Source of the DNA: Methylocystaceae bacterium
Lineage (GTDB): Bacteria > Pseudomonadota > Alphaproteobacteria > Rhizobiales > Beijerinckiaceae
Direction: 5' to 3'
Length of the DNA: 60,641 nt
NCBI GenBank assembly: GCA_009773555.1
Contig: WSXZ01000057.1
Location: forward strand, 1 to 60,641
The position numbers were made by a program, and so were the translations under genes. The notes under the pieces are model-generated. The model had not been told where the DNA came from. It did no database searches and saw only the letters and a list, made by a program, of their open reading frames with translations. Shown piece after piece: positions 26,451 to 35,433 of the stretch; the first letter of the stretch is position 1; the number at the start of each line of letters is the position of its first letter.

Positions 26451-26930
26451 ATGCCCGAGATCGCCTTCTATCATCTCACCCGCGCCACCGTGGAGCAGAC
26501 GCTGCCGACGCTCCTCGAGCGTTCGCGCGCGCGTGGCTGGCGCGCCATCGTGCAGGCGATGAGCGAAACGCGCCTCCAGCGGCTCGACGCCGATCTCTGG
26601 TCGTACCGTCCGGAGAGCTTTCTCCCGCACGGGACGAAGGCGGACGGCGCGCCACAGGCGCAGCCGATCTATCTCACCTGCGAGACCGACAACCCCAATG
26701 ACGCCGAGGTGCGGTTTTTCATCGAGGGCGCGCGCATCGCCCCGGCGCTCGCCGGCTCTGGCGCGCCGCGCGAACGCGCCGCGCTGGTTTTCGACGGGCG
26801 CGACGACGCCGAACTTGCCGACGCGCGCGCGCAATGGAAAGAACTGCGCGATCTGGGCTATAGCCTCGTCTATCACCAGCAGAGCGAGAGCGGCGGATGG
26901 GAAGAGAAGGCGCGCGAACCGAAAGCGTAG
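26451..26930 (+). CDS. holC: DNA polymerase III chi subunit
   Basis: This 159-residue protein fits HolC: EIAFYHLTRATVEQTLPTLLERSRARGWRAIVQ, LDADLWSYRPESFLPHGTK, QPIYLTCETDNPNDA and a C-terminal AALVFDGRDDAELADARAQW. Chi links the clamp loader, through psi, to single-strand binding protein during replication. In most proteobacteria holC follows pepA directly; the gap here supports an insertion between them. Confidence 0.92.
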   Translation: MPEIAFYHLTRATVEQTLPTLLERSRARGWRAIVQAMSETRLQRLDADLWSYRPESFLPHGTKADGAPQAQPIYLTCETDNPNDAEVRFFIEGARIAPALAGSGAPRERAALVFDGRDDAELADARAQWKELRDLGYSLVYHQQSESGGWEEKAREPKA

Positions 26931-27745
26931 ATCACGCCGCATCTGGGCGGGATCGCCAAGATGCGGATGACGTGATCGATTCCAAAGGCAAAGAGCGCGC
27001 TCCAGACGAAAACCCGACTTCCACTTTTTCGCAGCGCGCTCTGGGCGAAGATTTCGCCGAGCGCCGCGCCAAGGCGCGCGAAAGGCTCGACGCCGTTGAT
27101 CCGCATAAACGCGCAGGAGGGATCGAGGCCGATCCCAAGCGCCGGGAATGGTTCGAGGCGGTCTACGCTCTCGCCGAGGACGATCCGGCGGCCGTGCCCT
27201 GGGCGCATCTTGAGCCGCGCCCGCTGCTTGAAGATTGGCTGGCCGCGCGCTCGCTCGTCGGCCTTCGCGCGCTCGACGTCGGCTGCGGATTGGGCGACAA
27301 CGCCGAAGCGCTGGCGCGCGCGGGCGCGCATGTCGTCGCCTTCGATCTCGTCGCGCGCGCCGTGGAGTGGGCGCGCGAGCGCTTTCCTCAGAGCGAGGTC
27401 GATTATCAAATCGCCGATCTCTTCGATGCGCCATCCGAATGGCGCGGCGCCTTCGATCTCGTGCATGAGCTCTATACGCTGCAGGCGCTTCCCGAGACGC
27501 TTCTGCCCGACGCCGCGCGGGCGCTCGCCGCCTTTGTCGCGCCGGGCGGAACGCTGCTCGTCATTTCGCGGGCGCGCGATGACAATGAGGAGATGGGCGG
27601 CCCGCCCTGGCCGCTCGCGCGGAGGGACATCGAGGCGTTCGCCGTCGACGGTCTTCGGCTCGTTTCATTGGAAGATCTTCCGGCAAGCGGCGGCCTCGCG
27701 CGCCACTGGCGCGCCGAGTTTCGTCGCGGCGAGGCTGGCGGGTGA
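26897..27745 (+). CDS. Class I SAM-dependent methyltransferase
   Basis: The product has up to 282 residues from ATG 26897, which overlaps holC. A GTG at 26972, after the inverted repeat, is a shorter alternative and may be real, because the first 25 residues look unlike protein. The Rossmann motif I is LRALDVGCGLGDNAEALARAGAHVVAFD, with VDYQIADLFDAP and FDLVHELYTLQALPETL. The motif II region with HELYTLQ resembles thiopurine-methyltransferase-like enzymes. The substrate is unknown. Its stop overlaps the next ORF (GTGA at 27742), so it is translationally coupled to the transporter genes. Confidence 0.8.
   Translation: MGREGARTESVDHAASGRDRQDADDVIDSKGKERAPDENPTSTFSQRALGEDFAERRAKARERLDAVDPHKRAGGIEADPKRREWFEAVYALAEDDPAAVPWAHLEPRPLLEDWLAARSLVGLRALDVGCGLGDNAEALARAGAHVVAFDLVARAVEWARERFPQSEVDYQIADLFDAPSEWRGAFDLVHELYTLQALPETLLPDAARALAAFVAPGGTLLVISRARDDNEEMGGPPWPLARRDIEAFAVDGLRLVSLEDLPASGGLARHWRAEFRRGEAGG
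26930..26977. repeat. Interrupted inverted repeat after holC
   Basis: GATCACG plus CCGCATCT (26930-26944) pairs with AGATGCGG (26959-26966) and CGTGATC (26971-26977), with a 4-base bulge in the right arm. The structure starts at the last base of the holC stop codon and may end the pepA-holC transcript. If the methyltransferase starts at ATG 26897, the repeat is inside its coding region. Confidence 0.5.
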
Positions 27746-28741
27746 GCGCGCCGCTGCTGTCGGTTAAAAGCGTCAGCAAAAAGTTCGGCGCGGTCGTTGC
27801 GCTCGAGGACGTGTCGCTCGACGTGGGGGCCGGCGAATTCTTCGCGCTGCTTGGACCGTCGGGCTGCGGCAAAACCACGCTGATGCGCTGTATCGCGGGT
27901 TTCGAGTCGCCCGACGCCGGAACGATCGCACTGAATGGCGACGATCTTTCCGGCGTGCCGCCCTATCGGCGACCGGTGAATATGATGTTCCAGTCCTATG
28001 CGCTGTTTCCGCATCTCAACGTGTTCGAGAACATCGCCTTCGGACTGCGCCGGCAGGGTGGGACGAGAGACGCCGTCGACGCGCGCGTCAACGAATTGCT
28101 CGCGATGACGCAGCTTTCGGCTTTTGGCCCTCGGCGAATCGCCGAGCTGTCAGGCGGACAGAAGCAGCGCGTCGCGCTGGCGCGGGCGCTCGCGCCGCGT
28201 CCGAAAATGCTGCTGCTCGACGAGCCGCTCGGCGCGCTCGATCGCAAGCTGTTTTCTGATCGTCACGCATGACCAGGACGAAGCGCTGGCGCTCGCCGAT
28301 CGCATCGCAGTGATGCGGGCGGGCAGGGTGGAGCAAATCGCCGGGCCGATGGAGATTTACGACCGGCCGGCGACGCGTTTCGTCGCCGGCTTCGTCGGCG
28401 AAACGAATTTCATCGAGGGACGCTTGCACCGCAATGGCGCTGCGGCGCTGATCACTGAGTTTGGACGAATCCCCTGCGAGCCCGGAAATCTTCCGGACGG
28501 CGCGCAGGCGACGCTCAGCGTGCGCCCCGAGCGCATCGGCGTTGCGCGCGACGGCGAGGGGATCGCGGGCGTCGTTGAGAACTTCGTCTTTCGCGGCGAA
28601 ACGACGCTGCTGCGGGTGCGCGTCGCCAGCAACATCGTTCTGCGGGCGGCGGCAAGCCACGGCGAACGCCACGCAATTGGCGACTCCGTGAGGCTCAGCT
28701 TCCCGCCTGGCGCCGGCGCGCTTCTCGCGGAGGAGAGATAG
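27742..28741 (+). pseudogene. Polyamine-type ABC transporter ATPase, frameshifted with internal deletion
   Basis: The first frame (27742-28272) has Walker A GPSGCGKTTLMR, LSGGQKQRVALARAL, Walker B MLLLDEP and LGALDRKL. The family continues with about 19 residues up to FLIVTHDQ. Here KL is followed almost at once by FLIVTHDQDEALALADRIAVM in another frame (from 28253), which runs through a TOBE-like C-terminal domain to 28741. So about 55-60 bases are missing and the frame is broken between the D-loop and the H-loop. Together the two halves make a PotA/PotG-type ATPase that would power the two permeases downstream. As written, the product ends at 28272 and cannot work. Start is GTG 27742. Confidence 0.85.
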
Positions 28742-28775
28742 GGTGAGGTTAACAATGAGTTCGCGGCGCAACGCG

Positions 28776-28900
28776 GATTTCCTCATCCTGAAGAGGCCTC
28801 GGAGAGGCCGTCTCGAAGGACGAGGAAATCCAGTCGCGCGAGAAGCCGCGCCCTCGTCCTTCGAGACGCCTGCTGCGCAGGCTCCTCAGGATGAGGGCGC
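28776..28900. repeat. Two family A palindromic repeats in tandem
   Basis: Unit 1 pairs GATTTCCTCATCCT (28776-28789) with AGGACGAGGAAATC (28817-28830). Unit 2 pairs GCGCCCTCGTCCT (28848-28860) with AGGATGAGGGCGC (28888-28900). Both share the TCCTTCGAGACG-type core with the copy at 10201-10257. They fill the gap between the broken ATPase and the first permease. Confidence 0.75.
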
Positions 28901-28930
28901 CCAATGCGCCGCGCGCAGCGAAGGCGTCGG

Positions 28931-29845
28931 ATGAGCGTGCGCCGCAGACTCTCTTTGGGCGAGCGGCTCGTGATCGCGGCGCCTTATCTGTGGATCGGCG
29001 CCTTCTTCCTTGCGCCGATGGCGCTCATCGCCAAGATTTCCGTTTCGCAGTCGGTGCTGGCGCGCCCGCCCTATCGGCCGATTTTCGAATTTTCCGACAG
29101 TCTCGCCGATATCTGGGCCAAGGCGCAGACCTTTACGTTTGAAGCCTATCGCGCCCTCGTCAGCGACACGCTCTATCTCGAATCCTATCTATCCTCGCTT
29201 ACGATCGCTGCGGTCTCGACGCTGATCACGCTGATCATCGCCTATCCTTTCGCGCTCGCCATGGCGCGCGCGCCCGAGCGCCTGCGTCCACTCCTTATGG
29301 GCCTTGCCGCAGCGCCCTTCTGGACGAGCTTTCTCATCCGCGTCTACGCCTGGATCGCGCTGTTGAAGGATGAAGGGCTGATCAATAATGCGCTGATGGC
29401 GCTGGGGCTCATCACCGCGCCGCTGCAAATGTTCGCGACGACGGGCGCTGTCGTCGTCGGCATCGTCTACTCCTATCTGCCCTTCATGCTGTTGCCGCTT
29501 TATGCGGCGCTGGAGCGCCAGGACCCGAGCCTTCGCGAAGCGGCGGCGGATCTCGGGGCGTCGCCGGCGCAAGCATTCTTGCGCGTGACGCTGCCGCTTT
29601 CGCGTGAAGGCGTCGTTGCCGGCGCGCTTCTCGTCTTCATTCCCGCGGTCGGCGAATTCGTCATTCCGGATCTCCTCGGCGGCTCCGAGACGCTGATGAT
29701 CGGGCGAACTTTGTGGAACGACTTCTTCTCCAATCACGACTGGCCGGCGGCCTCGGCCGCGGCGATCGTGCTCGTCGCTGTGTTGATGATTCCGCTACTG
29801 TTGTGGGAGCGGGCGCGGCTTGCCGATGAGGCCGACGCCGGATGA
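28931..29845 (+). CDS. ABC transporter permease, PotB/PotH type
   Basis: The product has 304 residues from ATG 28931; earlier in-frame codons lie next to the repeat. It has six membrane segments and the inner-membrane EAA loop REAAADLGASPAQAFLRVTLPLSREGV that contacts the ATPase. The segment FWTSFLIRVYAWIALLKDEGLIN is typical of spermidine/putrescine permeases. It pairs with the next gene, overlapping it by ATGA. No substrate-binding protein gene is nearby, and the ATPase upstream is frameshifted. Confidence 0.85.
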   Translation: MSVRRRLSLGERLVIAAPYLWIGAFFLAPMALIAKISVSQSVLARPPYRPIFEFSDSLADIWAKAQTFTFEAYRALVSDTLYLESYLSSLTIAAVSTLITLIIAYPFALAMARAPERLRPLLMGLAAAPFWTSFLIRVYAWIALLKDEGLINNALMALGLITAPLQMFATTGAVVVGIVYSYLPFMLLPLYAALERQDPSLREAAADLGASPAQAFLRVTLPLSREGVVAGALLVFIPAVGEFVIPDLLGGSETLMIGRTLWNDFFSNHDWPAASAAAIVLVAVLMIPLLLWERARLADEADAG

Positions 29846-30675
29846 ACGCGGTCGTTTCCTGGGCGCGTCGCGCGACTCTCTTTGTCGGCTTCATCTTCCT
29901 TTACGCGCCGATCGTCATTCTCGCGGTCATGAGCTTCAACGCGTCGCGTCTCGTTTCCGTGTGGGGCGGATTCTCAACGAAATGGTATGCGGCGCTTCTG
30001 GAGAATGAGCAGCTTCTCCATTCGGCGAAGATCAGCCTCGCCGCCGCGCTGACCTCGGCCACGATCGCGACTTTTCTCGGCCTCCTGGCGGCTATATCGC
30101 TCACGCGTTTCGGCCGCTTTCGCACGCGTTTCCTGTTTTTTGGCGCCGTGCACGCGCCGCTCGTTCTGCCGGAGGTCGTGCTCGGACTCGCGCTGCTGAC
30201 GTGTTTCGTCGCGTTTGGGGTCGGACGAGGCTTCATTACGCTTGTCATCGGTCATGTTACGCTGACAATGTGTTTCACGACGGTCGCTATTCTCGCGGCG
30301 TTGCGTGATAGCGATCCAGCGCTCGAAGAAGCGGCGATGGATCTGGGGGCGACGCCTTTGGGAGCCTTTGTCCGCGTCGCGTTGCCGCAGATCGCGCCGG
30401 CGATCGTCACGGCTTATCTCTTGGCGTTCACGCTTTCTCTCGACGATCTTGTCATCGCCAGTTTTGCGACGGGCCCTGGCGCGACGACGCTGCCGATGCG
30501 AATTTACTCACAAGTGCGTTTGGGCGTTTCGCCGCAGATCAACGCCATTTCGACGCTGCTTCTGGCGCTCGTCGCCGTAGCGCTCGGACTCGCGGCGCTT
30601 GTTTCTTCCAGGCGCGCGCGGCGCGATGGCCAAGTGGTGACAAGCTTGGCGCGCGCGCCAGATAATGCATCATGA
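29842..30675 (+). CDS. ABC transporter permease, PotC/PotI type
   Basis: The 277-residue protein has six membrane segments and the EAA motif EEAAMDLGATPLGAFVRVALPQIAPAI, followed by FTLSLDDLVIASFATGPGATTLPMRIYSQVR, strongly characteristic of PotC/PotI. It would form the translocation pore with the PotB-like protein. ATG overlaps the previous stop (ATGA), and its own stop overlaps the next start. Without a working ATPase it may be idle unless another ATPase substitutes. Confidence 0.87.
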   Translation: MNAVVSWARRATLFVGFIFLYAPIVILAVMSFNASRLVSVWGGFSTKWYAALLENEQLLHSAKISLAAALTSATIATFLGLLAAISLTRFGRFRTRFLFFGAVHAPLVLPEVVLGLALLTCFVAFGVGRGFITLVIGHVTLTMCFTTVAILAALRDSDPALEEAAMDLGATPLGAFVRVALPQIAPAIVTAYLLAFTLSLDDLVIASFATGPGATTLPMRIYSQVRLGVSPQINAISTLLLALVAVALGLAALVSSRRARRDGQVVTSLARAPDNAS

Positions 30676-31220
30676 CAAAAAATTGGTTCGCTTCTCTTCC
30701 GAATTTCATCACCATCGGCCGTCTCGTGCTGACGCCGGCGGCCATCATCTTGATCGTCGAGCGGCAATGGACCGCCGCCTTTCTGCTCTTCGCCGTCGCC
30801 GGCCTGTCCGACGCCCTCGACGGTTGGCTGGCCCGGACCTACCATCTCCAATCTGAACTTGGCGCGATTCTCGATCCCATCGCAGACAAGGCGCTGATCG
30901 TTTCAATGTACGTCACGCTCGCCATTGTCGACGCGCTGCCGGCGTGGCTCACCATCATGGTGGTCTTTCGCGATGTCATGATCACTGGCGCGGTGTCGCT
31001 GTCCTGGCTCATGGGCCGGCCGATGAAGGTGCATCCACACTTTTCTTCCAAGGCGACCACCGCCGCGCAACTGGTGTTCGCGGGCGTGGTTTTGGCCGCT
31101 CAGGCGTACGGCCTTCATATTCCGCTGCTAAATGTGACGCTCATCGCCCTCGTCGCCGCATTGACCGTTGCTTCCGCCTGCGTCTATCTGTGGCTTTGGG
31201 TCCAGCATATGAGGCTGTGA
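30672..31220 (+). CDS. CDP-alcohol phosphatidyltransferase (PgsA-like)
   Basis: The 182-residue membrane enzyme has the complete CDP-alcohol signature: DG-WL-AR, eight residues, G-AIL-D-PIA-D, within SDALDGWLARTYHLQ and GAILDPIADKALI. The SLPNFITIGRLVLTP start is typical of phosphatidylglycerophosphate synthases and relatives. It probably transfers phosphatidyl from CDP-diacylglycerol to an alcohol, with glycerol-3-phosphate the leading candidate. It overlaps the potC-like gene by ATGA, so the transporter genes have been joined to the conserved perM-hda run. Confidence 0.85.
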   Translation: MTKNWFASLPNFITIGRLVLTPAAIILIVERQWTAAFLLFAVAGLSDALDGWLARTYHLQSELGAILDPIADKALIVSMYVTLAIVDALPAWLTIMVVFRDVMITGAVSLSWLMGRPMKVHPHFSSKATTAAQLVFAGVVLAAQAYGLHIPLLNVTLIALVAALTVASACVYLWLWVQHMRL

Positions 31221-31221
31221 C

Positions 31222-32439
31222 ATGTCACAGAGAAAACCGTCGCTCAGCTCGGATACTGCGCAGCCGGCGGTCATTCCGCCGCCGCTCGACGCGGGCGACG
31301 GCGCCGAGATGCGGCAGCTGCAATGGGCGGGGCTGAGCCTCGAAAGGCAGCTTGCGCTCTGGGGCTTGACGCTTCTGGCGCTGGGCCTGTCGCTCTATTT
31401 CCTGAGCCCGGTGCTGGCGCCCTTTGTCGCCGGAACCGCGCTCGGCTATCTGCTCGACCCCGTGGCTGATCGGCTGCAGCGGCTGGGCCTGTCGCGGCTG
31501 GGCGCCGCGGGTCTCCTGCTCGTCGTCTTTCTTCTGGTCGTCGGGACCGCGGCCGTTATTCTGGTGCCGATTCTTTCGCATCAGCTTGCGGGCTTCATCA
31601 CCTCGCTGCCGGGCTATTTGCAGACGCTGCATGGCCTCCTCACGCAATGGAGCGAGCGCTTCACCAGCGATTCCATCAATGGCTGGCTGCAGGAATTCGG
31701 GCTGGGCGGCGCCGCGGCGTCTTTCGATGCGCAAAAATATATAAACGATCTCACGAGCCAGGGCGCGACGTTGCTCGGCGATTTCGTAAAATCGCTGTTG
31801 TGGCGGGGCTATGCGCTGATCAACGTGGTCTCGCTCATCGTCATCACGCCAGTCGTCGCCTTCTATATGCTGGTCGATTGGGATCACATGGTCGCCATCA
31901 TCGACGATCTGATTCCGCCGCGCCATCGCGAGGATGTGCGCTCGCTCGCCCGCGACATCGATCGCGCGCTGGCCGGCTTCGTGCGCGGGCAGTCGCTCGT
32001 CTGCCTGTTCCTTGGCGTCTGGTATGCGGGCGGGCTTTCGGCGATCGGGCTGAATTTCGGTTTTCTCATCGGCGTCATCGCGGGTTTTCTGAGCTTCATC
32101 CCCTATGTCGGCTCCGTCACCGCCTTCGTTCTATCGATCATCGTCGCGATCGTTCAGGGCTGGCCGCACATCAATCTGCCGATCGAGGCGGTGGCGATCG
32201 TCACGACCGGACTGATCATGGACGGCTATGTGCTGTCGCCGCGGCTCGTCGGCGCCTCCGTCGGGCTGCATCCGGTCTGGATCATGTTCGCCTTGCTGGC
32301 CTTCGGCGCGTTGTTCGGCTTTACGGGCCTCATCGTCGCCGTGCCTGTCGCGGCGGCGCTCGGCGCCTTCATGCGCTTTCTTGCAAAGCGCTACCGCGGG
32401 AGCGCGCTTTATAAGCACCCGATCCCCGATCGCGCATGA
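31222..32439 (+). CDS. AI-2E/PerM-family permease
   Basis: The 405-residue protein has eight predicted membrane segments: an N-terminal pair (LALWGLTLLALGLSLYFLSPVLAPFVAG), a long periplasmic segment, and a C-terminal bundle with GVIAGFLSFIPYVGSVTAFVLSI and DGYVLSPRLVGASVGLHPVWIMFALLAFGALFGFTGLIVAVPVAA. The PYVGS and GLHP motifs mark the PerM/AI-2E transporter family; some members export autoinducer or act in Na+/H+ exchange. It lies between the CDP-alcohol transferase and hda, its usual place. Confidence 0.88.
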   Translation: MSQRKPSLSSDTAQPAVIPPPLDAGDGAEMRQLQWAGLSLERQLALWGLTLLALGLSLYFLSPVLAPFVAGTALGYLLDPVADRLQRLGLSRLGAAGLLLVVFLLVVGTAAVILVPILSHQLAGFITSLPGYLQTLHGLLTQWSERFTSDSINGWLQEFGLGGAAASFDAQKYINDLTSQGATLLGDFVKSLLWRGYALINVVSLIVITPVVAFYMLVDWDHMVAIIDDLIPPRHREDVRSLARDIDRALAGFVRGQSLVCLFLGVWYAGGLSAIGLNFGFLIGVIAGFLSFIPYVGSVTAFVLSIIVAIVQGWPHINLPIEAVAIVTTGLIMDGYVLSPRLVGASVGLHPVWIMFALLAFGALFGFTGLIVAVPVAAALGAFMRFLAKRYRGSALYKHPIPDRA

Positions 32440-33131
32440 CAAAAGCCGGCGCGCCGGAGACATGCGAGCCGGGACGTCAGTTGCCGCTCGATCTGCCGAC
32501 GACGCCGCGCTTCGGACGCGACGAGTTTCTGCCTGCCGCGTCGAACCTCGCGGCGCTCGACATGATCGAACGCTGGCCGGATTGGCCGGACCGGGTTCTC
32601 GCGCTGATCGGGCCCGCCGGCGCGGGCAAATCCCACCTCTGCGCCATTTGGGCGGCGCGCGCGGGCGCGCTTGTCGTTACGCCCGACGCCCTGCCGACGC
32701 TGGAAGTTCTGGTCGCGCAGGCGCCGCGCGCCATCGTCATCGACGATGTCGACCGGGCGGCTGACGAAACCGCGCTGTTCCATCTCCTGAATTTCGTGAA
32801 CGAAAGCGGCGCCTTCCTGCTGATGAGCGCGGCCCGCCCGCCGCGAGCGGAGGACACCCGGCTTCCCGACCTGCTGTCGCGTTTGCGCCGCGCCCCGATC
32901 GTCGAAATCGGCGCGCCGGACGAGGCGTTGATGCGCGCGGTTCTGGTGAAGCTCTTCGCGGATCGGCAGCTCCTCGTCGAACCGCCGGCGCTGGCCTTCG
33001 CCGCGCTGAGGCTGGAGCGCTCGCTCGCCGCCGCACGCGCCTTCGTCGCCGCTCTCGACCGCGAGGCTTTGGCGCAGGGGCGGCCTGTCACACGGGCGCT
33101 CGCGGCCAAGGTTATTGAGAAGTTCACTTGA
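32436..33131 (+). CDS. DnaA-related regulatory ATPase (HdaA-like)
   Basis: The 231-residue protein has an N-terminal clamp-binding-like QLPLDLP. The DnaA-type AAA+ core shows VLALIGPAGAGKSHLCAIW (Walker A), AIVIDDVDRA (Walker B) and ETALFHLLNFVNESGAFLLMSAARPP, then DLLSRLRRAPIVEIGAPDEALMRAVLVKLFADRQLLVE. It lacks the DnaA DNA-binding domain. Hda-type proteins, with the sliding clamp, stimulate ATP hydrolysis by DnaA and limit re-initiation. ATG overlaps the PerM stop. Confidence 0.88.
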   Translation: MTKAGAPETCEPGRQLPLDLPTTPRFGRDEFLPAASNLAALDMIERWPDWPDRVLALIGPAGAGKSHLCAIWAARAGALVVTPDALPTLEVLVAQAPRAIVIDDVDRAADETALFHLLNFVNESGAFLLMSAARPPRAEDTRLPDLLSRLRRAPIVEIGAPDEALMRAVLVKLFADRQLLVEPPALAFAALRLERSLAAARAFVAALDREALAQGRPVTRALAAKVIEKFT

Positions 33132-33198
33132 GGGTTTGATCGAATGATTTCGTCGCCGCACAGGCCTGTGGCATGATGGCTGGGAACCGGAAGTGGAA

Positions 33199-35433
33199 AT
33201 GAAGCCGCATATTCAGGATAAACTCGCAGCCCAGCGCACGGGCGCCGATATCGCCGTTATGGATTGCGCCGACGAGATTCTCGTGGAGGATCCCGCCAAG
33301 CTTGCGACCTCTCCACAACGTTTCATCAATCGGGAACTGTCCTGGCTGGAATTTAACCGCCGGGTGTTGGAGGAGGCCTCCAACCGCAGCCACCCATTGC
33401 TCGAGCAGCTGCGTTTCCTATCGATCTCGGCCAATAACCTCGACGAATTCTTCATGGTGCGCGTCGCCGGCCTTCGCGGGCAGGTGCGCTCCGGCGTGAC
33501 GGCGCGCTCGGAAGACGGCCTGACGCCCGCCGAGCAGCTAACGAAGGTCACCGAACGCGTCACGCTGTTGACGAGCGAGCAATTGCGGCGCTGGCGCGAG
33601 CTTCGCGCCGAGATTGAAGACGTCGGCATTATTATCGTCGAGCCCGCGGACGTGTCCAAGGCCGACCGCGAGTGGCTCGAGGAATATTTCCTCAGCCGCG
33701 TGTTTCCGGTGCTGACGCCGCTCGCGGTCGATCCGGCGCATCCGTTTCCATTCATCCCCAATCTCGGCTTCACATTGGCGCTCGAACTCGTGCGCCCCGG
33801 CGATCGCAAGACGCTGCAGGCGCTGGTCCGCCTGCCGCCAAAGATCGAGCGCTTCGTGCGCTTGCCGGCGACGGCGGGCGTCGCCGGCCGCGAGCGCTTC
33901 ATGCTGCTCGAAACGCTGATCGCGATGAACGCGCAGCGGCTGTTTCCGGGTTATTTGCTGCGGGCGCAGGGGCTGTTCCGGGTCATCCGCGACAGCGATC
34001 TCGAAGTCGAGGAAGAAGCCGAAGATCTCGTGCTGCTTTTTGAGACCGCGCTGAAGCGGCGCCGGCGCGGTTCAGTGATCCGGCTCGAAGTGGCGGCGGA
34101 TATGCCCGCGACCTTGCGCGCGCTCGTCGCCGAGGAGCTCGACGTCAACGAGCCGGAGACCTTCGAGATCGACGGCATGTTGGCGCTCAACGATCTCTCC
34201 GAACTCGTCGCGCTCGACCGGCCGGAACTGAAATTCAAGCCCTATAACCCGCGGTTTCCGGAACGGGTGCGCGACAATGGCGGCGACTGTTTCCTCGCGA
34301 TCAAGCAGAAGGATCTCGCGGTCCATCACCCTTACGAATCTTTCGACGTCGTCGTCCAGTTCCTGCAACAGGCGGCGCGCGATCCCAATGTCATCGCCAT
34401 CAAGCAGACGCTCTATCGCACCTCCAACAACAGCCCGATCGTGCGCGCGCTCGTCGAAGCCGCCGAGGCGGGCAAATCCGTCACCGCCCTGGTCGAATTG
34501 AAGGCCCGCTTCGACGAGGAAGCGAATATTCGCTGGGCGCGCGATCTCGAACGCGCCGGCGCGCAAGTCGTCTTCGGCTTCATCGAGCTCAAGACGCACG
34601 CCAAATTGTCGCTCGTCGTGCGCCGGGAAGGCAACGGCCTCGTCACCTACTGCCATGTCGGAACCGGCAATTATCATCCGGTGACGGCGCGCATCTACAC
34701 GGACATTTCGGTGTTCACCGCCGATCCGGTGATCGGACGCGACATCTCGCGCATCTTCAATTACATCACCGGCTATGCGGAGCCCGCCGGGCTTGAGCGC
34801 ATGTCGGTGTCGCCGATTTCGCTCAAGAAGAAGCTTCTCGAACATATCGAGCAGGAAATCGCCTTTGTGAAAGCCGGCAAGCCTGGCGTCATCTGGGCGA
34901 AATGCAACGCGCTTGTCGATCCCGAAATCATCGACGCCCTTTATGCGGCGTCGCAGGCGGGCGTCTCGGTCGAACTCATCGTGCGCGGCATCTGCTGTCT
35001 GCGGCCCGGCGTCCCGGGCCTTTCCGACAACATACGCGTGAAGTCGATCGTCGGCCGCTTTCTGGAACACGCGCGTGTTTACGCCTTCGGCGGCGGCCAT
35101 GTGCTGCCGCATCCGCGCGCGCACGTCTACATCTCTTCCGCGGACCTGATGCAGCGCAATCTCGATCGCCGAGTTGAGGTGATGATGCCGATCGTCAATC
35201 CGACGGTGCATCAGCAGGTGCTCGATCAGATCATGCTCGCCAATCTGATCGACAATGAGCAGAGCTATCGCGTCCTGCCGGACGGCTCGTCGCTGCGCAT
35301 CGTTCCGCCCGAAGGCGAGGAGCGATTCAACGCGCACAAATATTTCATGACCAATCCCTCGCTTTCGGGACGCGGCAAGTCGCTCAAGGACTGGCGGCCG
35401 CGCTCGCTCTTAAAGCGCGGCCAAAATGCTTGA
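33199..35433 (+). CDS. ppk1: Polyphosphate kinase 1
   Basis: The product has about 744 residues from ATG 33199; a GTG at 33193 is possible. It shows [88 protein letters not shown], and the catalytic His region [16 protein letters not shown] then [19 protein letters not shown]. It makes polyphosphate from ATP at the membrane. It overlaps ppx by 8 bases, so synthesis and breakdown are co-expressed. Confidence 0.97.
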   Translation: MKPHIQDKLAAQRTGADIAVMDCADEILVEDPAKLATSPQRFINRELSWLEFNRRVLEEASNRSHPLLEQLRFLSISANNLDEFFMVRVAGLRGQVRSGVTARSEDGLTPAEQLTKVTERVTLLTSEQLRRWRELRAEIEDVGIIIVEPADVSKADREWLEEYFLSRVFPVLTPLAVDPAHPFPFIPNLGFTLALELVRPGDRKTLQALVRLPPKIERFVRLPATAGVAGRERFMLLETLIAMNAQRLFPGYLLRAQGLFRVIRDSDLEVEEEAEDLVLLFETALKRRRRGSVIRLEVAADMPATLRALVAEELDVNEPETFEIDGMLALNDLSELVALDRPELKFKPYNPRFPERVRDNGGDCFLAIKQKDLAVHHPYESFDVVVQFLQQAARDPNVIAIKQTLYRTSNNSPIVRALVEAAEAGKSVTALVELKARFDEEANIRWARDLERAGAQVVFGFIELKTHAKLSLVVRREGNGLVTYCHVGTGNYHPVTARIYTDISVFTADPVIGRDISRIFNYITGYAEPAGLERMSVSPISLKKKLLEHIEQEIAFVKAGKPGVIWAKCNALVDPEIIDALYAASQAGVSVELIVRGICCLRPGVPGLSDNIRVKSIVGRFLEHARVYAFGGGHVLPHPRAHVYISSADLMQRNLDRRVEVMMPIVNPTVHQQVLDQIMLANLIDNEQSYRVLPDGSSLRIVPPEGEERFNAHKYFMTNPSLSGRGKSLKDWRPRSLLKRGQNA

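Noticed and set aside
28743-28934. Short plus-strand ORF between ATPase and permease
   Set aside because: It only translates the two family A repeats.
34072-35337. 421-codon minus-strand ORF over ppk1
   Set aside because: It is antisense to intact polyphosphate kinase motifs.
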